DNA of 64,000 nt from an uncultured Lachnospiraceae bacterium (GTDB lineage: Bacteria; Bacillota; Clostridia; Lachnospirales; Lachnospiraceae), in NCBI GenBank assembly GCA_949948735.1, contig CATLGV010000002.1, positions 1 through 64,000 of the forward strand, written 5' to 3'. Within the stretch, counting starts at the first letter, position 1. Every line of letters begins with the position of its first letter. Below, in pieces: positions 48,905 to 58,432 of the stretch. The notes under the pieces are model-generated. The model was given only the letters and a program-made list of their open reading frames with translations. It was not told the DNA's origin and ran no database searches. Position numbers and translations under genes: made by a program.

Positions 48905-50779
48905 ATGAAAAAGATTTTCACCCAGAGACTCTTTTATTATATGCTGGCAGCGTTTCTTTTAACGATTACTGCGATTTTTTTGCTGCAGACGGTTGCCAGC
49001 CAGGCAGGTAACACAGTCACAAGCCAGGAAAAGCTGCAGGCTGTCAGGGAGAAGCTGGCAGACAATGAGGAAAACATCAGGCAGCTTACGGACAATCTCA
49101 GCCAGGATAATCTTGCCAAGACGAGGGCTTTTGCGGATATGCTGGCGGCGGACAGATCCATCTATGGCAATATGGACAAGCTCAATGAGATTAAAGAGCG
49201 GCTGATGGTCAATGAGCTGCATATCATTGACGAGAAGGGAATCATCACCAGCAGCACCATTGACGCATATATCGGCTTCGATATGAAGAGCGGGGAGCAA
49301 TCCAATGCGTTTATGGTTATTGTGGAGGATCCTTCCATTGAAATCGTGCAGGAGCCGCAGGTCAATGTGGCAGAGGGCGTTGTCATGCAGTATATCGGCG
49401 TGGCAAGGACGGATGACAAGGGGCTGGTGCAGGTAGGCGTGCGCCCGGAGGTGTTGGAGAAGACGCTTGCCGGCACGGAGCTTTCCGTGGTGCTGCGCGA
49501 TATTGATTTCGGAGAAACCGGGTATGTCTATGCGATAGACCCTGTAAGCGGGCAGCTTCTGGCACATAAGAACGAGAAGCTGATCGGCACTTCCGCGGCT
49601 GCGGCGGGCTTCCCGCCGGATTTTACGGGGAAGGGAAAGGCCGTGGTGGACGGCGTCAGGGGATACTATATGGCCGAGGAGTACAACGGAAAGATAATCG
49701 GCGCCTTTATGCCGTCGAGCGAGTACTATGCGGGACGGCGCAACCAGACGATTGTGGTATCCCTGAGCATGCTGATTATATTCGGCGTACTGCTGCTGAT
49801 GATCAATCGGCTGGTCGACGATAAGATTGTGCGGGGCATCAACCGCATTTCCAATGCCATGCGCGAAATCGCGGGCGGCAATTTTTCGATTACCGTTAAT
49901 GAGCAGGCCAATCCCGAGTTTGTCATGCTCTCTGACAGCATCAACAAGATGGTTGAGGGAATCTGCAGGAGCATGAAGGAGAATGAGGAGCTGCTTGCGC
50001 TGCAGAGTCAGGATATGGAGCAGAATCAGCGCCTGATTAAAAACGTGAAGGACGCTTGCAGGGAATTAAACGAGGTGTCCGGTGAAACGCTGAAGAATGC
50101 CGATAATATTTTCAACGGAACCGGCGAGCAGGAAAGGGCTGTCGAGGACTTGAAGCAGACGATGAACCGGCTGACCCGGGAGCTGAACAACAGTGTGAAC
50201 GCGACCGTAGAGATTACGGCTGCAACGGGCACGACTTCGGAGAAGATTATCGAGACGCAGTCCCGTATGGAGCTGTTGAAGGATTCCATGCAGAAAATCA
50301 GCGATATGTCCATGGCAATCGAAAAGATTATCGGAGAGATCAATTCCATTGCGCAGCAGACCAACATGCTGTCCCTGAATGCGTCTATCGAGGCTGCAAG
50401 GGCCGGCGATATGGGAAAAGGCTTTGCCGTTGTGGCAACGCAGGTAGGCGAGCTGGCGGCCAGAAGCGCGCAGGCGGCAAAGGAGACCAACGAGCTGATT
50501 ATGAATTCGATTAAGGCGGTTGAGGACGGAAGGCAGATCACGGACCAGACGGTAGAAGCCTTTGGCATTGTTGTGGAGAATATCGAAAAGACCGATCACG
50601 ATGTAGAGGAAATCACCGGTATGGTCCGGGAGAATGTCGATATCGTATCCCATGCGGTCAGCCAGATCGAGCGGATTTCCGGCGTTGTGGAGGAGAATGT
50701 GCGCATTTCCCATGATACGAAGCAGGCCTCTACGAATATGGCGGATATTACCGGCAAGCTGCTGGAGATTGTGGAATAG
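48905..50779 (+). CDS. Methyl-accepting chemotaxis protein
   Basis: Two TMs, HAMP-like region, hairpin [54 protein letters not shown]. Confidence 0.95.
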   Translation: MKKIFTQRLFYYMLAAFLLTITAIFLLQTVASQAGNTVTSQEKLQAVREKLADNEENIRQLTDNLSQDNLAKTRAFADMLAADRSIYGNMDKLNEIKERLMVNELHIIDEKGIITSSTIDAYIGFDMKSGEQSNAFMVIVEDPSIEIVQEPQVNVAEGVVMQYIGVARTDDKGLVQVGVRPEVLEKTLAGTELSVVLRDIDFGETGYVYAIDPVSGQLLAHKNEKLIGTSAAAAGFPPDFTGKGKAVVDGVRGYYMAEEYNGKIIGAFMPSSEYYAGRRNQTIVVSLSMLIIFGVLLLMINRLVDDKIVRGINRISNAMREIAGGNFSITVNEQANPEFVMLSDSINKMVEGICRSMKENEELLALQSQDMEQNQRLIKNVKDACRELNEVSGETLKNADNIFNGTGEQERAVEDLKQTMNRLTRELNNSVNATVEITAATGTTSEKIIETQSRMELLKDSMQKISDMSMAIEKIIGEINSIAQQTNMLSLNASIEAARAGDMGKGFAVVATQVGELAARSAQAAKETNELIMNSIKAVEDGRQITDQTVEAFGIVVENIEKTDHDVEEITGMVRENVDIVSHAVSQIERISGVVEENVRISHDTKQASTNMADITGKLLEIVE

Positions 50780-50911
50780 CGGGTATTGCAGCACATAGAG
50801 GAAGCATGGAGAAGGGCTGCCAATTCAGAGGAGTTGGCAGTCTTCTGTGTTTTTCGGACGGAGAACGGTGCATGGTTGTGCATTGCGCCCGGTCATGCTA
50901 TAATAAAATTT

Positions 50912-52099
50912 ATGGAAAATTTAAGGAAAACACTGCAAAATTATATAGACAATAACGAGCTGATTCTGAGCGTTACGGCGAGTAATCCGCGGGACAGGGA
51001 GCGGGTCTTAAAGCTCCGCATCCGGCCGATTCGCGGGAGAGAGGGGCTTCTTTACCAGGCAGAGCGTTTCGTCGGTACAAAGGCGTTCCACACAAATCTG
51101 CGTCCGGGGGAGCTGCCGGCCTATCTCGTGAGGGCTGCGGGAGAGGATTTTAAGCAGCTTGAAATCGAGACGCAGAAGCACAAAACAATTGTATTAATCA
51201 GTAAAAAGGGGAAGGTTACCGTGAAGGAAAGACAGACCGATTCCCAGACTGTCGGCGGCGTTTTGGAGCATAACAGAACAAAGCAGTATATTCTGCCGCA
51301 GGATACGCCGGTCCCTTTCCTGGTGGAGCTTGGCGTGCAGACGCCGGCGGGGAAGATAGTCGGGGCCCGGTATGACAAATTCCGGCAGATTAACCGGTAT
51401 CTTGAGTTTGTGCGGGACATTCTGCCAAGCCTGCCCCCAAGGGAGGGGGGCCCCCTGCGTGTCGTTGACTTTGGCTGCGGGAAGTCGTATCTTACCTTTG
51501 CGCTCTACTATTATCTGAAGGAAGTGAACGGGTATGATGTGCGCGTCATAGGGCTGGACCTGAAGAAGGACGTCATAGAAAACTGTCAGGCGCTCGCGGA
51601 TAAATTCGGCTATGACGGGTTAAAATTCCTTGTGGGAGATATTGGATCCTACGACGGCATGAAACAGGCGGATATGGTAGTGACGCTCCATGCCTGCGAT
51701 ACGGCCACGGATTACGCGCTTGCAAAGGCCGTCCAATGGAACGCGCGGGTTATCTTATCGGTGCCCTGCTGTCAGCATGAGCTGAACCGGCAGATAGAAT
51801 GCGGTCAGCTGGAGCCGCTGCTGCGATACGGCATTATCAGGGAGCGGATGGCGGCGCTGATGACGGATGCCATACGGGCAAATCTGCTCGAGGAGCAGGG
51901 GTATGAGACGCAGCTTCTCGAATTTATCGACATGGAGCATACGCCCAAAAACATCCTGATACGCGCGGTAAAACGGACAGGCGCGCAGGAGCATATGCGG
52001 AACCGGCCCCGCGGGCGGGCGGACGCTTATGATCTGAGGCAGCTGGAGGCGTTTCTTCACGCGGAGCCGACCCTGCAGCGGCTGTTGGATAATTTATAA
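50912..52099 (+). CDS. SAM-dependent methyltransferase
   Basis: LRVVDFGCGKSYLTFALYYYLKEVNGYDVRVIGLDLKKDVI...; 395 aa. Confidence 0.85.
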   Translation: MENLRKTLQNYIDNNELILSVTASNPRDRERVLKLRIRPIRGREGLLYQAERFVGTKAFHTNLRPGELPAYLVRAAGEDFKQLEIETQKHKTIVLISKKGKVTVKERQTDSQTVGGVLEHNRTKQYILPQDTPVPFLVELGVQTPAGKIVGARYDKFRQINRYLEFVRDILPSLPPREGGPLRVVDFGCGKSYLTFALYYYLKEVNGYDVRVIGLDLKKDVIENCQALADKFGYDGLKFLVGDIGSYDGMKQADMVVTLHACDTATDYALAKAVQWNARVILSVPCCQHELNRQIECGQLEPLLRYGIIRERMAALMTDAIRANLLEEQGYETQLLEFIDMEHTPKNILIRAVKRTGAQEHMRNRPRGRADAYDLRQLEAFLHAEPTLQRLLDNL

Positions 52100-52119
52100 C
52101 ACTGGATTTGAGGGAGTTT

Positions 52120-54636
52120 ATGAAAAGAATAATCAGTAAGGCGGTTGTATGCGTCATTGTGTTCTTTTGCTCGCTTTTTATAAGCAGCGGTATTTTTAAT
52201 AACGGCAACGAGGAGACGACCGCAAGCATGGCGGAGGCGTCCCTGCCGCTGGTGCATATCAATACCGGAGGGATTTCATATAATTATCTGCACGGACTCC
52301 GTCAGACGGTTCAGGGAAGCTTTATGCGCGACACGATTACGCCGCTGGGAGAGGGCAGGACGCTGAGCTTTGTCATTGATAAATACGGAAACGATATTTC
52401 GGCAATATCCTTTGAAGTGCGCAGCGTTGACGGCTCCCGTCTGGTGGAAAACACGCAGGTTGGCGATTACCGCGAGAATGATGAACGGATATACGCCACC
52501 GTCACGATCAAGGACTTGATAGAGGAGGGCGTGGAGTACAACTGGATACTGCTGCTGGAAACCGGCGGGGAGACGATACGGTATTATACCCGGATTATCG
52601 AGGATTCCGGGTTTGGCCTTTATGAGAAGCTGACATATGTCCGCAGCTTTCACGAGAAAACCTATGATAAGGAGCTGGCCAGGCAGCTGGCGATGTATCT
52701 GGAGCCAAACACAAGGGGAGATAACACGACCTTAAGCTATGTGGATATTCACAGCAGTCTCAACCAGGTGTCATGGGACACCCTGAACGTGGAAGAGATC
52801 GTGGAGCCGCAGATTGCCGTGCGCGAAATAGAAGCGCAGACGGCCTCTATCCGTATGGATTACCGGGTGCAGACGACGGAAGGAAAGGCAGTCTATCAGT
52901 ACAATATCAGCGAGTTCTTCCGCGTGCGGTATACGCCGGAGCGCATGTATCTTCTGGATTATGAGCGCACCATGAATCAGATATTTGACCCGGATGCGGA
53001 TGTGTACGCAAGCAATAAGATTATGCTGGGGATAAGGTCGCATGAGGTTGACATGATGGAGAGCGACGGCGGATCCAACCTTGCGTTTGTGAATGAGAAT
53101 CAGCTGTTCTGTTATCATGCGGCCGACAAGAAGATGGCCTATCTGTTCAGCTTTTATGACGGGCTGGATCCGCGGACGATTTACAACGAGCATGCAATCA
53201 AAATATTGAGTGTGGACGAGACAGGAAATGTCCGGTTTATTGTCTACGGCTACATGAACCGCGGCAAGCATGAGGGCACCATCGGCATACAGGTGTACGA
53301 GTACAACGGGATGCTCAATACGGTGGAGGAGCTGCTTTACATTCCTTATGATAAGTCGTTTGCCACCTTGAAGGCGGATATGGAACAGCTTTCTTACATT
53401 AACAGGAACGGCGTGCTCTATCTGTATCTGGACGGTTCGATTCTGGCAGTTGATTTGACGGAGAAAAGAAGCAGCGAGATTGCGGATAATCTTCAGCAGG
53501 GAAGCTTTCAGGTGTCCAACAGCGACAAGATGCTGGTATGGCAGAATTCCGCCGATGCGTATGACTGCACGAAGCTGATACTGATGAACCTGAATACCGG
53601 TGATACGGAGGAGATCGAATCCGGGGCGGATGACCGTTTGCTGCCGCTGGGCTTTATTAATGAGGATCTGATTTACGGGGTAGCCCACTATGAGGATATT
53701 TATATGGACTTTACAGGCTCCGTGACCTTCCCGATGTATGTCGTCTATATACAGAATGAGCGCGGGGAGGTCCTTCACCAGTACGAGCGCGAAGGGTTTT
53801 ATGTGACCGGAGCGGAGGTTGCGGACAATCTGATTACCTTATCGCGGCTGGAGAAGAGCGATAACGGCGGCTATGCGGAGGTCGCAAACGACCAGATCGT
53901 AAACCGCGTTGTCGAGGAGCAGGGCTATAACTCGTCCGAGGTGGTGGTTACGCAGACCTATGAAAAGATTGTTCAGCTGGTGCTGAAGAATTCAATAGAA
54001 GTCCGGCAGCTAAAGCATACGCGGCCGTTGGAGGTTCTGTACGAAGGCTCGCGGGAGCTGCCCGTCACCGTCGAAAATCCGGTCAGCCGCTTCTATGTGT
54101 ATGGCAAGGACGGCATTATGGGAACCTTTACCCATGAGGCGGATGCGGTGAATATGGCATATAATGTGCGCGGCGTTGTGACGGATGAGAAGGGCGGCTA
54201 TATCTGGAAGCGGTCGTCAAGGAGCGTGCGCAATCAGATCATGGCAATCAGCGGCCGTGCGAGCAGCGAACAGAGTACGGATCTGGCAGTATGCCTGGAG
54301 ACGATTCTGGAATATGAAGGAATAACCAAAAATGTACAGCCCATGCTGGACCGGGGAAAAACAGCGAAGCAGATTTTGCAGGAAAGCCTGGAGGGTGCAA
54401 GGCTGCTGGAGCTGCGGGGCGTCAGTCTGGACGCGGTGCTGTACTATGTGAATCAGGATATCCCGGTGCTTGCGCTGCTGGAGGAGGGGAACGCGGTGCT
54501 GGTGATCGGCTTCAATGAGCTGAATATTGTGGTGATGAATCCCCGGACCGGCACCATATATAAGATCGGAATGAATGACGCGACAAAGCTGTTTCAGGAC
54601 AATGAGAACTCGTTTCTTACTTATTTAAAACAGTGA
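52120..54636 (+). CDS. Large exported/membrane-anchored hypothetical protein with possible C39-like C-terminal domain
   Basis: N-terminal signal anchor, ~840 aa; C-terminal ...YYVNQDIPVLALLEEGNAVLVIGFNELNIVVMNPRTGTIYKIGM. Confidence 0.65.
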   Translation: MKRIISKAVVCVIVFFCSLFISSGIFNNGNEETTASMAEASLPLVHINTGGISYNYLHGLRQTVQGSFMRDTITPLGEGRTLSFVIDKYGNDISAISFEVRSVDGSRLVENTQVGDYRENDERIYATVTIKDLIEEGVEYNWILLLETGGETIRYYTRIIEDSGFGLYEKLTYVRSFHEKTYDKELARQLAMYLEPNTRGDNTTLSYVDIHSSLNQVSWDTLNVEEIVEPQIAVREIEAQTASIRMDYRVQTTEGKAVYQYNISEFFRVRYTPERMYLLDYERTMNQIFDPDADVYASNKIMLGIRSHEVDMMESDGGSNLAFVNENQLFCYHAADKKMAYLFSFYDGLDPRTIYNEHAIKILSVDETGNVRFIVYGYMNRGKHEGTIGIQVYEYNGMLNTVEELLYIPYDKSFATLKADMEQLSYINRNGVLYLYLDGSILAVDLTEKRSSEIADNLQQGSFQVSNSDKMLVWQNSADAYDCTKLILMNLNTGDTEEIESGADDRLLPLGFINEDLIYGVAHYEDIYMDFTGSVTFPMYVVYIQNERGEVLHQYEREGFYVTGAEVADNLITLSRLEKSDNGGYAEVANDQIVNRVVEEQGYNSSEVVVTQTYEKIVQLVLKNSIEVRQLKHTRPLEVLYEGSRELPVTVENPVSRFYVYGKDGIMGTFTHEADAVNMAYNVRGVVTDEKGGYIWKRSSRSVRNQIMAISGRASSEQSTDLAVCLETILEYEGITKNVQPMLDRGKTAKQILQESLEGARLLELRGVSLDAVLYYVNQDIPVLALLEEGNAVLVIGFNELNIVVMNPRTGTIYKIGMNDATKLFQDNENSFLTYLKQ

Positions 54637-54767
54637 CAGCCTCTCCGGATACATTTTCTTCCAATTATGGAATCGGCGCACAATATTGTTGAAATTTTCC
54701 TGAGGGGATTGTATAATGGAGGCAGTCACTTTATTTACAGGAACAGAATTCTTTATGGAGGTAACGG

Positions 54768-56375
54768 ATGAAGAAGAAACTGACACTATGGGCGGTGCTG
54801 TGCCTGACAGTTGTATGTCTGATGCAGATGACAGCCGCCGCCGCAGGAACCGTAACTATCAACCAATGTGTCATCAGCGGGGCCAATCAGATAACGGTCG
54901 TTGCAACGGCGCCGGCGGCAGTACCGAGTGATGACAACAACTATTACTTATTTGAATTAAAGCCTTATCAGAACGCAATCGGCAGCAGACAGGACTTTTG
55001 CGCTACAGCGGTAAAGGCCGGAACGCTTACATTCGTTACCACGCTGGATCAGGGAACGGCAGCTTCCAAGATTTATTCGAGATTTGTTGTGGCAGTAAAG
55101 ACCGGCAGCACGTTTACGCCGGTGAGCCAGGAGTTTTATATCACAAATCCCGAAGCGGTTGCGACTCATACGGCGGTCAACCCCGTAATGACCTCAATCA
55201 AGGGCATTACGGCAGATAACGCGGCGATTTTGGCCCTTTCCGATTTAGGGGTGCAGCATGCAAGCTATGAGCTGGCGATTAACCGGTTTTTTGAGCCGGG
55301 CGCGGGGATTCCCTATACATATAACGGCAAGACCTACAGCTTTAACCAGTCGGTGGTAGCCGAGTACGATATGGTAATGTCGCTTTTGGCAATGCAGAAT
55401 GTAGAGATTACAATGAATATTGTCAATTTTTACAATGATGCGACCATTATGACAATAAAGCCGTCCGGACGTGTGAAGGGCTACCGGCATTACGCGTTTA
55501 ATACGGACGAGCAGCTGGGGGCGGAGTCGATTGCGGCGCTGATGTCCTTTTTGACAGTCCGCTACAGCAATCCGGCAACAGGCCTGATTTCCAACTGGAT
55601 CATCGGAAACGAGGTCAACAATAACAACCCGTGGTATTTTGCGGGCAATTATAACGTAGACGGCTTTACGCTGGAGTATGAGAAGGCATTCCGCATGTGC
55701 TACAATGCCATTAAGAGCGAGAACGCGAACGCGCGGGTCCTGACCTGTATCGATCAGAGATGGATGTGGGAGGACGGTACCGCGAATCAATACGGCGCAA
55801 GGAGATTTATCGATGCGTTTACGATTGATGTCGCATCCCACGGAAACATAGACTGGGGCGTTGCATGGCATCCGCATCCGGTTCCGCTGACAGCGGCGAA
55901 GTTCTGGAATATGCCTGCAAACTACAAGGCCCTGCATCTGATTGACCATACACCCAATACAAAGATGATCAATCCCCAGAATATGGAAGTGTTTACCAAT
56001 TATATGACGCAGCCCGCTTACCTTGCGCCGAACGGTCAGGTGCGGTATATCTGCATATCCGAGATTTTGTTTAACTCACAGACCTCCAACGAGGCGACAC
56101 AGGCAGCTTCGTTTGCATATGCATATAAGCTTGCGGAGAAGAATCCGCATATCAAGAGCTTTATCGTTCACAGGACCGTAGATAATATTTACGAGAAGAA
56201 CGCGGACGGTATTGCCTGTGGTCTCTATAATTGTGACGCCAATGGCTGGGCTACGACGCCCAAGCAGATTTATGACGTGTTTAAGTATATCGACACGCCG
56301 CAGTCTGCCGCATATACGCAGTTTGCACTGCCGATTATCGGCGCGTCAAGCTGGTCGGCGCTGGGCTGTAATTAA
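54768..56375 (+). CDS. Secreted DUF5722-like / glycoside-hydrolase-like protein (paralog 1)
   Basis: Signal peptide; WIIGNEVNNNNPWYFAGNY, WHPHPVPLTAAKFWNMPA, ICISEILF. Confidence 0.75.
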   Translation: MKKKLTLWAVLCLTVVCLMQMTAAAAGTVTINQCVISGANQITVVATAPAAVPSDDNNYYLFELKPYQNAIGSRQDFCATAVKAGTLTFVTTLDQGTAASKIYSRFVVAVKTGSTFTPVSQEFYITNPEAVATHTAVNPVMTSIKGITADNAAILALSDLGVQHASYELAINRFFEPGAGIPYTYNGKTYSFNQSVVAEYDMVMSLLAMQNVEITMNIVNFYNDATIMTIKPSGRVKGYRHYAFNTDEQLGAESIAALMSFLTVRYSNPATGLISNWIIGNEVNNNNPWYFAGNYNVDGFTLEYEKAFRMCYNAIKSENANARVLTCIDQRWMWEDGTANQYGARRFIDAFTIDVASHGNIDWGVAWHPHPVPLTAAKFWNMPANYKALHLIDHTPNTKMINPQNMEVFTNYMTQPAYLAPNGQVRYICISEILFNSQTSNEATQAASFAYAYKLAEKNPHIKSFIVHRTVDNIYEKNADGIACGLYNCDANGWATTPKQIYDVFKYIDTPQSAAYTQFALPIIGASSWSALGCN

Positions 56376-56498
56376 TTAAGGAGACTCCGGGGAGGGCCCG
56401 GCAAAAGAAGGCTTTTGCACAGATACAGGACGGAAACAGACAATAAAGAAAAGATGGAGCCTGATTAGACAGTATCCAAAGAGGAAGGGAGAAACAAG

Positions 56499-58079
56499 AT
56501 GAAGAAAAGATGGGGCGTGGGATTTGTCCTGGTACTGCTTCTGACTCTAATGATGCAGGTCAGTGTATTCGCCGCCGGAGAAAAGGTGACGATTAACAAC
56601 TGTACCATAGCGGGAAAAGACGTCGTGGTAATATCAGTAGGCAATGTGCCCACAGGAGACGGGCTGTATTACTTATTTGAGTTAAAGCCGTACGAGGCTG
56701 GCATTGGCGCGCGGATGGACTACTGCGCAACGGCGCCGGCAGCGGAGGTAGCGACTTTTACAACGCCGTTGAACTTTAATTCCGCAAACTCAAAGCTGTA
56801 TTCAAGGTTTGTAGTCGCGACGCTGCAGGGCGGCGCGTTCGTACCGGTCAGCAACGAGATGTATATTACCAATCCGGAGGCTGTTGCGGCAAAGGCAACC
56901 GGCTATCCGCTTCGTTCCAAGAAGGGACTTACGGCTGACTGGAGATATACGGAACAGCTTACGGCGCTTGGCACGGGATATGCCGCATATGAGCTTGACA
57001 TCAGCAGATTTTATATGGGCGGCGGTGTAAACTACCAGTATAACGGCAAGAACTACAGCTTTAACTCCGGCGTTGTGGCAGAATATGACGCGGTTGTCAG
57101 ATTGCTCAGCAATTCGGGCTGTAATGTCGTGATGGTTATCAAGAACAGCTTTAACCCGGCGACGGCAGATTTGATTCTCCCGACTGGACGGGTGCCCGGA
57201 ATGAACTGCTATGCGTTTAATGTGGCAGAGCAGGGCGGAACGGAGAAGATCGAAGCGCTGTTATCCTTCCTTGCAAACCGTTATTCCGGCGGGGACAAGG
57301 GAACCATCCACAACTGGATTATCGGCAACGAGATTAACAACAACCAGCCGTGGCATTATGCCGGAAACATGGGTGTTGACCAGTTCTCCGTACAGTACGC
57401 GAAGGAGTTCCGCGTATGCTACAATGCGATTAAGAGCCAGAACGCAGGCGCGCGCGTATTTTTGAACATTGACCAGAGATGGACGCATACGGACAGCAAT
57501 GCGCTGGCATACAGAGGAAGAGACGTTCTCGACAAGTTTGCGGCGGAGATTACCGCAAGCGGCAATATCGACTGGGGTCTTTCCTTCCACCCGCATCCAG
57601 TTCCGCTGTTTAACGCGGCATTCTGGAATATGCCGCCCGCATATGCAGGACTGAAGCTGATTGACCATACAGACAATTCCAAGATGGTTAATCCGTCCAA
57701 CGTAGACGTCGTCACCAACCATATGATGCAGCCGCAGCTGCTTTCGCCCAGCGGCAATATCCGTCATATCATTATTTCAGAGATGGGCTTTACCTCTGCA
57801 AATGCGCAGATAGCGACGAACGAGCAGATACAGGCGGCGGCAATGGTATACGCATATAAGCTCGCGGCACAGAACCCGTGCATCGAGGGCGTTATTATTC
57901 ATCGTGAGATTGACAACGCGACAGAGGCGGCAGCCGACGGCATGGCAGTCGGCATTATGACGGCGGCGGGCGTGCCCAAGCCGGCGTATGAGGCATTCCG
58001 CCTGATGGACGTAGGCAATACAGATTACCTGCTTCCGATTCTGGGTGCGTCAAGCTGGGCAGAGCTGGGCTGTCAATAA
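56499..58079 (+). CDS. Secreted DUF5722-like / glycoside-hydrolase-like protein (paralog 2)
   Basis: Same architecture as 54768..56375: WIIGNEINNNQPWHYAGNM, FHPHPVPLFNAAFWNMPP, IIISEMGF, shared C-terminus LPILGASSWAELGC. Confidence 0.75.
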   Translation: MKKRWGVGFVLVLLLTLMMQVSVFAAGEKVTINNCTIAGKDVVVISVGNVPTGDGLYYLFELKPYEAGIGARMDYCATAPAAEVATFTTPLNFNSANSKLYSRFVVATLQGGAFVPVSNEMYITNPEAVAAKATGYPLRSKKGLTADWRYTEQLTALGTGYAAYELDISRFYMGGGVNYQYNGKNYSFNSGVVAEYDAVVRLLSNSGCNVVMVIKNSFNPATADLILPTGRVPGMNCYAFNVAEQGGTEKIEALLSFLANRYSGGDKGTIHNWIIGNEINNNQPWHYAGNMGVDQFSVQYAKEFRVCYNAIKSQNAGARVFLNIDQRWTHTDSNALAYRGRDVLDKFAAEITASGNIDWGLSFHPHPVPLFNAAFWNMPPAYAGLKLIDHTDNSKMVNPSNVDVVTNHMMQPQLLSPSGNIRHIIISEMGFTSANAQIATNEQIQAAAMVYAYKLAAQNPCIEGVIIHREIDNATEAAADGMAVGIMTAAGVPKPAYEAFRLMDVGNTDYLLPILGASSWAELGCQ

Positions 58080-58083
58080 GCTC

Positions 58084-58113
58084 TTGACAAGTGAATATTT
58101 GTATGCTTATAAT
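58084..58113 (+). promoter_or_regulatory. Promoter of ileS transcript
   Basis: TTGACA-18 nt-TATAAT. Confidence 0.7.
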
Positions 58114-58125
58114 ACCGTTATAATA

Positions 58126-58402
58126 AGAGAAGAAAGACTATGACGGAGAGAGTACATGATCAGGGAAAGTCACAGAGAGCCGGAGCAGGTGGGAGCCGGT
58201 ACGAGTATCCGATGATGGAAAATCACTCCTGAGTTGCAGGCTGAACTGTCCGCACCTGGCGGCGGCATAGTAGGAGCTGACGTTTTTTCTACGTTACAGG
58301 AAGCAGATATGAATTTCGCCGCAGGCGCGCCGGAAGGAGTATATTGTAATTAGGTGGTAAAACGATAAAAGGCCCTCGTCCTATTTACAGGACGGGGGCT
58401 TT
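58126..58402 (+). promoter_or_regulatory. T-box leader of ileS (putative specifier ATC, 58207-58209)
   Basis: CAGAGAG and GGTGGGAG stem I elements, divergent T-box TTAGGTGGTAAAACG (58350-58364), terminator CCCTCGTCCT-ATTTAC-AGGACGGGGG-CTTTAT. Confidence 0.85.
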
Positions 58403-58432
58403 ATCTATTTTGTCATAATCAGGAGGAATGGT

